DNA of 64,000 bases, from assembly GCA_036971715.1 (NCBI GenBank), contig JAVHJL010000008.1:1736001-1800000 (forward strand). Direction: 5' to 3'. The stretch comes from Arthrobotrys musiformis (Eukaryota; Ascomycota; Orbiliomycetes; Orbiliales; Orbiliaceae). Every line of letters starts with the position of its first letter. Within the stretch, counting starts at the first letter, position 1. Made by a program: the position numbers and the translations under genes. Positions 25,301 to 36,753 of this stretch are shown one piece after another. A model generated the notes under the pieces. The model had not been told where the DNA came from, made no database searches, and saw only the letters and a program-made list of their open reading frames with translations.

Positions 25301-26253
25301 CAATTAAAACAATTTTACCACCGCGCGCCGCGGCCGCCGTACACGTGTACATGTATGACTCGGCCGGCGACTTCTTTGTATGTAAATATTTTTCCGTAAC
25401 TTCAATGGACCATTCTTCACAAATCCATAGGGCGGAAACCAATTGCATGCATTGGTTTTCCAACCTCACCGAAATTTAGGAGAGAATTTTCCTTTTTCTT
25501 TTCTTCTTTCCTTTTTTACCTTCGATCAGCCTTAATTTCCTTTACTTATGAATCCCCGGCCCGGCACTTTGGAAGAACCATGCCCTTGTCCAACGCAATC
25601 TTAAAGAGAAAAAAAAAAAAGGAACTGGGGAACGGCCCAAAGCAAAGCAAAAAGGCGGGCAGCCACCGATGTGGGATTTTTCGAAGTTGGTTCCATGGAA
25701 TTTCCTATTCTGTTCGTTCACCCCGATTGATCTTCTCCCCAGCAGGGGGCAGTGGAGAAGACGATGTGGGTCCTTGCGGATTAGTATGTAGAAAGTTCTC
25801 CTTGCGTGTCCTGAACATGAGCCCTACAAGTTTACTCTGAGCCCAAGGCTGAGGAAAGTTCCTCAGCTCAACCGTTATATTACTGTGCACTGATCGAATC
25901 GTCACCACCGCGATGATCCCACTTCGAACCATGGCTGGCGCATCTGGTTCCGTTGAGATTGGATCCGGGGCGACAATTGCTCCCGGCCGGGAAGTTACCC
26001 CTAATGCTCGACCCGTTGGTCTCGGGACGTTGAATTCAATCGCAATGATAAACGGAGGGGGCCGAGAAAGTTAAATTACAACTGCAGAAATGATATCATT
26101 TATATTATAAAAAACAACATTTTGTCTAAAACTCTCCGTCGGTCAACTGATGGCCCACCGTTTCTCCAATTCCCAGAATTCCTGTAACTAATTGATACAA
26201 TTCCTTTGTCCATTGAAATACATTTGATGATGAAGATAATATACTCGATGATA
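22314..26253. other. Long gene-poor stretch with CT-rich tracts
   Basis: About 3.9 kb. The right part of 22314-22450 is the pyrimidine-rich leader of the TBC gene read on the - strand. The remainder is AT-rich with scattered short frames of low quality, for example 22673-22990 (+) and 25469-24996 (-), which I do not accept as genes. The last 150 bases are probably the 3' untranslated region of the next - strand gene. Confidence 0.45.
24053..24098. repeat. CT-rich minisatellite, 13-base unit
   Basis: About three and a half head-to-tail copies of a unit close to TCCCTCCCTTCTT, slightly degenerate at the left end. It lies in intergenic DNA and could form a purine/pyrimidine triplex-prone tract; no function is implied. 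Confidence 0.8.
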
Positions 26254-26925
26254 TTACATGATCTTTGTTCGTAAATTTGGCCATAAGGTATATCTCAATC
26301 CTATCGCGAGAGCAAGTCCCAGCACAAACAGAATTGCCGCCAGCGCCGTCATCCACTTATCCAAGCACCGATTTTCGTACAAATATGGTCGATCCAAAGG
26401 CTCCCACACCATGGCATTACTCTTCTCCTGCCTTTCCCTGGTAATCGCGGCCTTTTTGATATTGCGATAACTCAAGTCCGAACAGAACCCAGCCGTCATC
26501 ACAGACAGCAACATTGCGATTTCGAGCCCGCCACAAATATTGATATAACGTTGACCGGATTTCTCGGCGATAAATTGGCGTGATGGCTCGGGTCTCGTCT
26601 TGTCACCCAGGATTTTGTGTTTCTCTTTGGTTCCGACGACGGTGAAGGCGATGTAGAGTATCAGGAAGATGAAGTACAGTAAAAATGCGACGATATGGAA
26701 ACGTTTGACCCATCTTTGCTGTCTTCGGTAGTTTTTGAATCTTCTCTCGGATTCGACTAATCTTTCAACTTCTACTGGGGAGACGATTATTCTACGTCTC
26801 GACATGGCGCCCCTAGAGTCACCCCCCGCCCTAACTAGTACAGGTTGTGCAGGTTGTGCAGGTTGTGCAGATGACTCGCCCGCGGTCCAAGAGTCGTACG
26901 CAATTTGCAATTGGTTCTGTGACAT
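26254..26925 (-). CDS. Predicted three-span membrane protein
   Basis: A single exon of 223 residues. Three hydrophobic segments are visible at about 77-98, 128-148 and 191-212. A basic juxtamembrane stretch (FKNYRRQQRWVKR) before the first suggests that the N-terminal 75 residues are cytosolic. The N-terminus carries an AQPAQPAQP repeat encoded by a 9-base tandem repeat. No family recognised. The Met start gives a short polar lead and no signal peptide. Adjacent genes offer no functional hint, being separated by more than 1.5 kb on both sides. Confidence 0.7.
   Translation of the reverse strand: MSQNQLQIAYDSWTAGESSAQPAQPAQPVLVRAGGDSRGAMSRRRIIVSPVEVERLVESERRFKNYRRQQRWVKRFHIVAFLLYFIFLILYIAFTVVGTKEKHKILGDKTRPEPSRQFIAEKSGQRYINICGGLEIAMLLSVMTAGFCSDLSYRNIKKAAITRERQEKSNAMVWEPLDRPYLYENRCLDKWMTALAAILFVLGLALAIGLRYTLWPNLRTKIM
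26841..26870. repeat. In-frame 9-base tandem repeat (GGTTGTGCA x3)
   Basis: Three perfect copies of GGTTGTGCA. They lie inside the membrane-protein gene and read on the - strand as a repeated Ala-Gln-Pro tripeptide. Because the unit is a multiple of three, copy-number change would alter length without breaking the frame. Confidence 0.9.
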
Positions 26926-28489
26926 TTTGTGTGAATATAATAGGATATAGTAGAGGTTGTATTGAATTCGCTGCTAGCGTAGTAGTACGTTAGTCGATTT
27001 TAGGAACGATCGAATGTTGGATATAAAAAAGTCTTTTCACGATCCCAAAGGAAAAATTGATGAATATGGAGTAATGAAGAATTCAAAATTCGAAATGTCA
27101 GCACTACATTGTTTTTTATTTTTTAAAAAAAGTATTGAATATCGAATATTTTCCAAAAGATCGTCGGCGATCTATTTTCAGCGCAATTGTGCAGTCTACG
27201 GGCGCGCGTTCATCAGAAGAAAAACGAGAACATTTTCAAAGGTCTAGGTTATAATTCAGATCGATATCACCAAGATCTCCAATGCTAGACGAGTTAGGCA
27301 ATCGATATTTGCAGCGCATACAAGCTCAAGCCGAATCAGTACTGCAAATCCAGCCACGTGCGCCCAATACGATATGATATCATCCCCAACCCCGTGCATG
27401 CCTCATACCATAAAAGTCGGGGGGCTTCATTCGTAACTATTCTTTGACCATGAAGGAAATTTTCAAAAAAAAAAAAAAAAAAAGAAAGCCAATATTCATG
27501 CTGACTACTGCGATCTGGTGTAGCGAGGGCATATGCCACGATATCTCGCGGAATTTCTAAAATGAACTGAAATTTTCCTATAACCGATCCTATCTGGGGA
27601 AAGTAGCTTTGTATTTTCTTTATCTATCGATATCGAGTGATCCAAAAGTCCTCCAGTCGACATTTTTCGATTCCGAGACAGCCGGGGGCGGCGGCGGCGG
27701 GCGCTATAATATATGCGTGCATATATTAAATGGCTTTACCTGACCCTTTGTGGTATAATCCAACTGCTGCGGATGCCCACATACGCCAGCAGTGCGTATG
27801 CGTAGCGTGTGGAGTATAAAACTAGTTAGAATTCGTATTTATCTTCTTTTCTTCTTTTATTTCCCAAACGCCAAAACATAATGTCGTTTAACGAATATCG
27901 TCGCGGCTCGGAGAAACGGAGAGCCAGAAAAATACTTAATTATCGAAATTAAAGCCGGCGCGCGCGCGACGAAAGGGAATTACTAACAAACGTGTAATTA
28001 TAATTCCAAAATTTGCAAACTAATTGCTACTAGCATACGGATCACGGATTGACGAGGTTTAACGTTTGTAAGATAAAATTGCAAAATATTTTTTCTTTCT
28101 TTTATTTTTTTCAAGTCGAAGTTTATCTTTGCACTAAGATGTGTGGGAAATGGCCTAATATATGACCATTAGACTAATCAATCTAGGGCACGTACCCACG
28201 AAGCTGAGCAGTCGCCGAGATAAGATGTCGGGACGGTCTGACCAGCTGAGTTAATTGAGTATCAGCAGTTGATAGACGCAGAAATGCAACGTATACAACG
28301 CAATTAGGAACAAAATCTTTTGAAATGATTAGCAGTAAAATTGATTCAAATTGACCCGACAGCCGATCGCGACAGCAAACCAATTAGTTGACAAAGTGAT
28401 TTAACATTCTAGCAGATATATGTAAAAACATAAGGGTAAAATGGTTTTAATGTGCCGATATCTGAGATTCTTCAAGAACTTAATGGCCA
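26926..28489. other. Intergenic, no supported gene
   Basis: AT-rich sequence with an A18 run near 27467 and a short CG-rich island (GGCGGCGGCGGCGGG) near 27690. No coding frame has protein-like quality. It should contain the promoter of the membrane-protein gene on its left side and the 3' end of the lectin gene on its right. Confidence 0.45.
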
Positions 28490-29888
28490 TTAATGGAGAG
28501 CCAACAGTGCATAATCACCACTGAGCCTATAATGCCAGAAAGCCGGTGTGCCAGTACTATTACCCCAAGCAAACAAATGATTACCAAGAGGCGGAGAACC
28601 CGCATTAGTAGCAGCGCCAGTAACAATAAAGCTATGAGGCTCCTGTGTGAAAGCAATAGCAGTAGATGCACCCAAAGTCTTAGCAGAGATATCATACGGT
28701 GCCCGATAAACGGTCCCGAGAGTACCGGCGGAAGCACCATCACCACACCAGAATAAGTGAACAATCGGGGTACCAGCATCGACCTTCCATGCCGAAGCAG
28801 AGAAGGAATAACCTCCGTTCACGGAGCCGGTGGAGTCGACGAATGATTGTGCGACGCTACCGCTAGACCAGGTGGTATCCCAGGCGACGTCGCGGATGAT
28901 ACCTGCCCTACCGTAGAATCCACGGATGGATGGCTGGGTTGCAGACCAGGTGTTCGTGTTGACGAAGGATATTGGGGAGATGGGATATGCGGCGGATGCG
29001 CTGGTTGCAACGGTGACTGTGGCCCATGATGGGCTTCCGAAAGCACCCCAGGTAGCCTCTTTGACAGCACCGGATGATTCGGCGTAGTAGACTCTGGTCG
29101 CGTTCACGAAAAATTTAGCATAAGAGATCTCCAACCCCTCGCTACATAGTTATAACGCTCTGAATAGAAATACTAACCTGACGTTCTCAACACCGTCAAG
29201 CTTGAAGGAAATAGCACTCATGCCATTTGTCGCGGATGCCACAATGCCAGAAGCCCCGATGGTACCAGCGCTCCAACCAGCAACGCCGCCGGCGTAAATA
29301 AGCTCTTGGATGACATTGCTTGAGTCAAGGTAGTACACTCGTGCACGTTTGTCCGCATTGGTCCAGCCGAGACCTGACCCGACTGTAACGTTGAGGTCCC
29401 ACATCGTGGAAGCAATTGGCGTGTTTGCCTTGACGCTACCGGCGGGGAGAAGCTCCTCGTAACCGTATGCGAGAGACGGCGCCGTATTCGTCCAGGTCCC
29501 CATGTATAGCTTTCCATTATCGGTGGAGAAGAAGAATTTCTGTTGTACATAATTAAAAAGGAACCCGTTGTTAGCAACTGCACCTATAAAGAATTTATGT
29601 AATTTATTGGATAGATAATAGAGATGGCACCTACCGCCCAATTACCGGCAGTTCCAACGAAAGAACTTTTGACAGGGTATGAGTTTTCGGGGACGCCTGT
29701 TTGGTCCGTTAGCTTGGGTGAACTATTATACAATTGGTATCTTTCTTTCTTAAATTAAGCTTACTGGTCAATTGTCTTTTCTCAACTCTGATACGCTCGC
29801 CGAGGTTTTCGACACTGGGAATAGCAATGCTAGACACTCCCAAGGCTAACAAGGCGGCAGCATAGAGTGAAGGTAGGATCCAGCGCAT
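28490..29888 (-). CDS. Secreted fucose-binding lectin, AAL-type six-bladed propeller
   Basis: Four exons, 29888-29765, 29696-29631, 29583-29178 and 29141-28490, are phase-consistent and give 415 residues. Residues 1-23 form a signal peptide (MRWILPSLYAAALLALGVSS). A dibasic Lys37-Arg38 within RVEKRQLTS looks like a Kex2 processing site. The rest matches the fungal fucose-specific lectin fold, with recurring blade motifs of the type RVYYLDSSNVIQEL, TRVYYAESSGAVKEA and GWSAGTIGA. Family members bind fucosylated glycans, several on host or predator surfaces. The classical members of the family are cytosolic, so the leader and propeptide are notable. The second donor (29630, GTGCCA) is non-typical and was chosen to keep phase. 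Confidence 0.88.
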
Positions 29889-32637
29889 ATTGAGTGGAAA
29901 TATATATTATGGACTATTATTTGTAGAGATTGGGTAAAGAGTATGTATTATAGGGGGGGAGTTCAGAACCAAATTCGAACTTGTTGAATAAGAAGATATC
30001 TGTTTAATTGAAGGATGGTGATATCAAATTAAGACAGGAAGATCATGTGCATTATATAGATTTTGAGAATACTATTCTTCAAGATACTTTTTCTGCGAAT
30101 ACATTCATACCGATCCAGGAGCTCACGCCCTCCTTACTACCAAATTAGAGATCTAGCTAGATGTAGAATCCAAAATTCATGATCACGATGTTCGACCCCG
30201 ACGTCATTCTCTCAACTTCAGCTGAAGTTGGATCAAAGTCACGGGTAGTCCGACCATATTTCAGGTGAAGAAGCTCATCTCAAAACCCATGGGTTACTTC
30301 ACCGATGCTCGCCAAAGCCACATATGCATAGTAGTATTATGTTAAATCTTATAGTTTTCTAACGGCGAGGCTGCCTTAAGGATGCAGAAGCGAAAACCCT
30401 GCATTTGGGTGTTTTCCTTGGTGGGCTGCGTATATGGACAGGCATTTCCGTTGCTTGGTTTCTGGTTATATTGTGGACCACGGGGCTATGTACGTATACA
30501 TGTAGACGGCTTGATTGTCTTGGTGAGGAGGGTAAATTGAGAGGTCAGACTTGTCTCATCGCTAGACACCTCAACTGCGAGGTAGAACAGGCTCATGGCC
30601 GAGCGCCGCAGCTGGAGAGGTGGGTAGAACTAGTTAGCTTGGAGATACATATGGGATGGCGTGGCCATGGGCTCCAAGTTATCTCGTAAACCAAATGCTA
30701 CTGCGGTGGGCTCCGAGTATCCCTACCCGGAGGTGTACAAATACATTAATGCATTCATGTCTATAGATTTTGTCTAGCGGGTACCGCGGTTCTCCCATAT
30801 ATATTTACATTACTGGGTTTAAGGTACCCATTTGTGACCCCGGGCTTGTATTTACTCTCCCTATCTCTACAAATCACGAGCAGTGACCTCGGCCTACCCG
30901 GCTGTCCTCCCAGATTTGCCCTTTTCAAGGTGCTAAAAGCCTCTATTTGGTCTCGTAGCCAGACCGCACAAAGCTAAGAGTGACCACCTCTATGCAATGT
31001 AAGATATACTTGGCAAAAAAAATCTACCATGGCTATAGACCAATTATGCAATTGTGAGCTCAGGCAAGGGCAATGGTAGCGGCCCGGTACTTCAGAGTTC
31101 GATGTTGCATGTTGTGAGCCGACACCGAGGAACACTAGAACGCATTGATATCATGATGGACCGAGGGGATGAGATATGCACACCAGATCTCTATGTCTAT
31201 CGATATACCCTCCCGAGCTCCCGCAAGCACTGCCGTTATGCAGCTTCACCCAATCCGATTTCAGCTTTCATCCCACAATGTCAAACATTGCCGTCTATCC
31301 CTTGTCCTTTTTTTGGTGATTATGTTTTTCATCACGCCAAACATACTTAGGGTTACTCCGTTGACATGCCTAATCCCCACATCGACTCCGATCGACAGGG
31401 CCCTGAGTATTGTGTATATAGGGATACGCCCGTTTTTGCATTTACAAAGCTAAGGAGGTGTGTAATAACGTTATGAGAACTGAGGATGTGAGAACCTTCC
31501 GTTATACCACGAGGAACCGGCGCCGAATATTCGAATTTCGGATTAAGTGTTGTGGGTGGTAATTTCGGATTCTGATTGGTGAAATATACTTTTCGATGTG
31601 GACCCGCGGCGCATACAGATGGGGATTTCCTAATTGAATTCTTGAATAGGAGTGCGAACTATACTACAGAGGAGACCTCATCTCATCGCTGCGTGTATGT
31701 CCGGAATTGGCATGTTGATGCGGTCGCGGGAAGTGAGGGGTAAAACGAAGATCCTGAGATCTTGTGGATATAGCACTAGCAAGCTCATGTTGGCCAATTG
31801 GGCTGTGAACCGACTCCCAAAAGCCCGACAAACGCGATATGACGTCGGCGAGGCGGAAGGAAACCTGCATTGGGGTTTAGATGGAGCGGCTGGATGTACT
31901 GAGAAAGGGGTTTGTTTAGTTAGTGTCAATTAAGCTAATTAAGGCGTTTTGTTTCAACGTTTTGGATTTGAGGCTTGAAGCTTCGTCCTATTTCACGAAT
32001 TCCCAGAACTAGTTTGAGGGCTAGAACGTCGGTGGCCACGGGCAATTAGAACCCTCAAGTACTGCGATTGTTGAGAATGGGATTTTAGGGCTACTTCGGT
32101 ATTCTTGTACCTGTACTTGGAATCTTTTTGCGATAATATGAAAAAAGAGTCCATGAGAACAGATTCAGCGTTCCTGGGCGGAGAATTCGAATGGTGGTTT
32201 CAGCTACCTAGCTCGAGGGCCTATATTGAACATTCGAGCTCTGAACAGCCGTAGGATCTGTAGGGTTTATGCATATACATGTAGTAGCCTCTTTGTGGCT
32301 AGTGGAGTCTTTTGCTCTAGATATAGTTAAAGTCAGCATATAGATACGAATTCATAAAACGGTAGGCGTTCAATACTCGCTGCGTTGAATCGAACTCGGC
32401 ACCGAATTGAGGATCTCGTAGAGGTCACAAAAGGATGCCTGATCCAGCCAGGCCGAGTAACTACCTAGGTAGGTACTGGCCTTGAAGTTGATATAATTTT
32501 GCGTCCGTTCTGCTGAGAACACAAGCTAGTTCGACCGAGCCTTTGTATACGTAGAGTTCTGTATCAGATATCAGTATATTATTGAAACATTCTAGAATTC
32601 TCAACCACCACCCTCCACAGTCAGGATACAGTTACTT
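29889..32637. other. Long gene-poor stretch
   Basis: About 2.7 kb. The first 200 bases hold the lectin promoter (- strand). The rest shows no believable gene; frames of 94-98 codons at 30405, 31054 and 31652 lack protein character. It contains one copy of the small flanked repeat (30940-30993). Confidence 0.45.
30940..30993 (-). mobile_element. Small flanked repeat, copy A (40-base insert, 7-bp direct repeats)
   Basis: A 40-base unit (30947-30986) lies between two perfect CCTCTAT copies (30940-30946 and 30987-30993). Read on the - strand it contains GGTCACTCTTAG, then CTTTGTGCGGTCTGG and CTACGAGACCA, closely matching the copies at 54.4 and 62.2 kb. Its ends are short inverted repeats (TGGTC/GACCA) and the core GGTCT...AGACC can fold into a hairpin with a 7-base loop. 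The direct repeats look like a target-site duplication. No coding capacity, so non-autonomous or a remnant. Confidence 0.55.
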
Positions 32638-33352
32638 ATGCATGATCGTGATCATGACCAGTCAGCTAGCCTCTCGACAAAGAAATTTCATCCAGAGAGC
32701 ACCGAATCCCGAAGAACATCGATCCTTTCCCGCGACCTTAAATCAAAATTCGACCAGCTGTTTTTAGACCAGGATGTCGACTTCGCCGGAAGCTCACAAG
32801 GTAAGCTTGCCAGGCATGCATCACTTGCTGCACCCCATATATTATAGTATCATGGACTAAAAAGCCAGGGTATAGATGCACTAACAATATATAGGGTGCT
32901 GTCATGGGCGACAAATCGATTGGTTTGTTCGGTCACTGTGAACTCTGTGTTCGAGACGCAATGGGGGTTCCTGATGAACGACTCAAGCTGTAAGTAAATA
33001 CACAGTACACTCTCAATCTCATTTTACATCCTGTTGTTTCATTTCATTCCATTTTGTTTCGTTTCACTTTTATGGGCTGGAACAACGTATCAATCAATAT
33101 CGGGCTGAGGTCTGACAGGTTTCATTCAACAGGTATGCGACCAAGGCTGAACTTGACGAGAACAAGGCAACCCACTCTATGGAGTCTATCAAAAACCGTG
33201 CTATGCGTCCGTGGCCTGCATCATACGATGGATTCAAATGCCCGGTGGAAGCCTGTGGATTCAATTCTACACTCGGAGACGGGTATCTAGGCCTTTGGCG
33301 ACATGTTGCTGGTGAACATGAAGGCCACTTTCGAGAGGTCTTACTATTGTAG
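32638..33352 (+). CDS. Small C2H2 zinc-finger protein, 5' exon out of phase
   Basis: The downstream part is clear: exons 32904-32989 and 33133-33352 joined at CT|GTAAGT...CAACAG|G encode 101 residues from an ATG at 32904. They contain a HCELC pair and one C2H2-like finger (CPVEAC then LWRHVAGEH). An upstream coding-looking exon, 32638-32800, ends in a perfect GTAAGC donor, and the only reasonable acceptor is at 32894. Joined that way the frame is shifted by one base and stops early. Either the protein starts at 32904, an extra intron was missed, or there is a one-base indel. Function unknown; a single finger suggests protein or nucleic-acid binding. Confidence 0.55.
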
Positions 33353-34632
33353 CGCTGGGGTTTTCTGGGGGGCTTTATTACTTCACAAGTACGTAAGAAA
33401 CCTTTGTGATTGGCAAATATTATTCCAGCCGGATATGAAGGACTGACGAACGTGTTCCTTTGCATAGGCATCAGGTTCGCTTGGATAACTACCCTGGAGG
33501 CTCTTTCTTGGTTTGGGAAGATATTGAAAATATTCTGATACTTTCATCTGATGTTCCTTCGAAATAACATTCTGAGGGCCATTTGAAATAGACAGGTTAA
33601 TGGATCCTGAATTCACCTCGGGTGCTGGATCGGGTAACCGCCCATTTTTGGGAACCGAACCCTCTTTTTAGATCAGGTGAATTCGAACCGATGTGGCCAA
33701 TAATGGACATTCACAAGGCCACGGTGCTACCTTGGAGGACCCGTCGGAGAATCGCAGTCGATGTTGTAACTTTTATAAATTTTAATTCCGTAAAGACGGT
33801 CTGATCCCCCAGCCATCTCGTGTATTCGGCCATGTCTAGCCGTTTTGTATGTAATAGCTTCTCCACGGCCTGGTTAGTCGGTTCTGAGGGATATACGACC
33901 ACCAGGGCAGGTGCCAGATGTCCCGTATTTCCGCATGAAAGGCATCGACCAGCAGCCAGTTGCAGGACGTAGCATGCGAGGATGAGGTGGAGCCAGCTGG
34001 TCGTCCTGCCGGGTTCAGGTCAGTTCATGCCATTTTGTTTGTTTGCCAGGGAGAATATTAATCGAGGAGTGGAGAAGAGAAAAAAAAAAAAAAAAAAAAA
34101 AAAATTGTGTGGGACATTCTTTAAGTTGGGTTTCTTCCTGTCCAACATTCTTCACTTCCCATCTCCACAAACAACATCACCATCACCGCAATTCCAGCGA
34201 GACAGCGACCTATTCACCACAACCAACAGCCTTCAGAAGCACAAAGTAATTTCTATATGACGAATCTGCACTTTATGGGCGTCAACATCTCTTCCTCGGT
34301 CTCCGTTCCAGTCTTTGCTTCGTCCCTCTTCGCTGGAGGCAGCGGCTTCCTCCTGTTCTTCGCAATTACAAAGGTACGGCGCCTTGCACCTTGATCGAAG
34401 GCGCCTCCTGTGTACAAGCATTGCTGGGTTTGAACCTGGCAAAGAAGGGGTCTTAGGACTCTATTTTATATAGTATATACGGAGGAAGCTGCGGCTTTGA
34501 GGGTACGGTAGCTTCCCCGCCTTCTCGGCGGTTCTCCCCAGATCGGGTCCAGAACCCGACGAAATCGACGTAGGAATCGGCGTAGACAAGAGGGAGTAAA
34601 TATTACTCTATACGGAGGGTTCAGCGGTCAAA
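33353..34632. other. Intergenic and kinase leader
   Basis: No supported gene. From about 34110 the sequence becomes CA/CT-rich and likely includes the promoter and a 5' leader of the downstream kinase, with several short upstream ATGs. It includes an A25 run. Confidence 0.45.
34080..34104. repeat. Poly(A) tract, 25 bases
   Basis: An uninterrupted run of A immediately upstream of the CT-rich leader of the kinase gene. Such dA:dT tracts exclude nucleosomes in fungal promoters, so a promoter role is plausible; a retroposed poly(A) tail is the alternative, but no retroposed gene is seen on its left. Confidence 0.7.
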
Positions 34633-36753
34633 ATGTTTCAGTTCGACGCCGTAGATCCGGACTTTGAACATGGGAGTTCCTCCCAGCTCGCCAGTCAACA
34701 CCGGGTTTCGGTTCATGATGACAGTTGGATTTCCCCTGGATTCGCGGGCATTTCTTCGACAACCACCATGACGACTACTATTCAGACGGAAAGCCACAGA
34801 TCGATCACTGTCACAAAGAGTACGGCGAGCGTCTTTAAATCCACCCAACCATTGCCCCCAGTGCACCGGCGCCGCTCGAGTGTCGTTCTTCAAGGTCAGC
34901 GAGCACTACTTTTCGTAGACCAAGAGGCGGGAAATGTAGCGGACGGATCAGCAGTCGAGGAGGGGAAGGACGACCGCTCCAGGGTTGCCAAACCTACTAC
35001 AGCCGATACCCTTGCTGTCGATGACGGGGATAGGAAATCGAGGTCGAAGAGTCGCAAGAGAAAGGATCGGAAGAAGAAGAGCAAACAAAACGCCTCTCGG
35101 TCGCCGGCTCCTCCTCCTATGCCTTCCAAAATTACGGAAGAGTCACCGGCCTTGCCGCCTCGTAGAATTGAGACCCTGAAAGCTAGCGACGGAGTTCCAG
35201 CTCTCGATCTTAAGAAGGAACAAAGCCCTCATACGTCCCCGATTTTTATGAAGCGAGGGGTGTCCCCGGCTCCTATCCGGTCCAATGTCTCGTCCCTATC
35301 GACTTCGCTGAGAGATGCCAGCATGGCTGCCCAGATCCCTCAACTTACGCTTAACACCAAGCTTGGGACTGAGCAGTTGGTCAGCCAACTATCCCTTCAT
35401 AATTGTAGCTCGAACTCCTCAGATGGGCAACCGGATGACTCTTACGAAATCCCACTCGAGCACGACTTCGTGTCATCATATGCGAAATCAAAGAAGTCGC
35501 CTACCAGCAGCGGGCAACATAGCGATGCCGAAGAATCGACCAATGGGATTGCGATCGGGCAGACATCCCCTGTACCACAAAAGCGTAAAATGTGTGCTGA
35601 GGATTTTGAGCCACTCACGATGCTTGGCAAGGGAACGTAAGTTTGTGATTCAATATCCATATTTTGTACATAAAGTTGCTGACATCCATCGCTTTCAAGG
35701 TTTGGTACCGTAATCCTTGTTCGACACCGAGCAACTGGGCGCCTCTATGCGCAGAAACAACTTAAGAAAGCTTCGATCAAGGTCCACAAGCGGATGATAG
35801 AACAGACTAAGACCGAGCGTGCGATTCTTGAATCCGTTCGTCATCCCTTCGTCGTGAAGCTGTTTTATGCATTCCAGGACCATCAAAAGCTCTACTTGAT
35901 TCTCGAGTATGCACAAGGTGGCGAACTTTTCAACTACCTCGCCGCCGAGAGGATATTCCCTGAGGATACGGCAGCCTTCTATAGTGCAGAAATAGTTCTC
36001 GCTCTCGATCACCTACACCGTAATGTGGGCGTAGTATACCGTGATTTGAAGCCCGAGAACTGCCTCCTTGATTCCTATGGGCATCTCCTCTTGACTGATT
36101 TTGGGTTGAGCAAAGTTGCTGAAGATGGTGCGAGGTGCAAGAGCCTTAGTGGTACACCAGAATACATGGCACCAGAAGTCTTGGAGGGCAAGACTTATGG
36201 ATTTGAAGTTGACTGGTGGAGCCTCGGAGCCTTGCTGTTCGATTTGCTCACTGGAAGTCCACCATTTCGTAAGTTTGATTCATATACCTCCTCGTCTTCG
36301 AATTGTGGTGCTAACAAGTTTGCAGCCGGACAAAATAACACGCAAATTCTTAACAAGATCAATAAAACGAAGCTCAAACTTCCGTTTTATCTCTCTCCGG
36401 ATGCGAAGGATCTTTTGACCCGTCTTCTACGCAAGGAGCCAACCAAACGCCTCGGCTACAAGATGCCGCAGGATCTTGCCACCATTCAAAAGCATAGGTT
36501 CTTCCGAAAGATCGACTGGAAGAAACTGGAGCGCCGCGAGCTGGAGCCACCCATCTCACCACTCATTACCGATCCCGCCATGGCTGAGAACTTTGCTACT
36601 GAGTTTACGGAAGCGAGTTTCAGCCCAGTCATTGCTAGGAGTAGTTGGTGGGGCAGGGATGCAGGGAAGAGGGATGAAGATGTGCATTTTGGAGGCTTCA
36701 GCTTTGAGGGCGATGCTTCGAGCTGGGGGGATAGGTATTTCAGGGACTTTTAG
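34633..36753 (+). CDS. AGC-family protein kinase, S6K/Psk1-like
   Basis: Three exons, 34633-35636, 35700-36268 and 36326-36753, with introns of 63 and 57 bases encode 666 residues. Residues 1-325 are disordered, basic and Ser/Pro-rich. The kinase domain starts at about 327 with the GKGTFGTV loop spanning the first splice site. Lys354 is the ATP-binding lysine, YRDLKPEN holds the catalytic Asp450, DFG begins at 468, and the activation loop SGTPEYMAPE has Thr487 as the PDK1-type site. The C-terminus ends with a hydrophobic motif, FGGFSF, whose Ser would be the TORC-type site. This layout matches fungal ribosomal-S6-kinase homologues that report TOR signalling. Ypk- or Sck-type kinases are less likely because their N-terminal modules are absent. 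Confidence 0.93.

Noticed and set aside
24996..25469. 157-codon - strand frame
   Set aside because: Low-complexity GATCGT repeats make part of it and the rest has no protein-like pattern.
32361..32460. Possible tRNA near GAATCGAACTCGGC
   Set aside because: Only the loop resembles a tRNA; the flanking bases do not pair into a cloverleaf.
33622..33804. 60-codon + strand frame and overlapping - strand frame
   Set aside because: Short, no leader or splice signals, and both strands are equally open.
34360..34445. Possible tRNA on the - strand around GGTTCAAACCC
   Set aside because: The B-box-like string is present, but no 5-bp T stem, anticodon arm or acceptor stem can be drawn around it.
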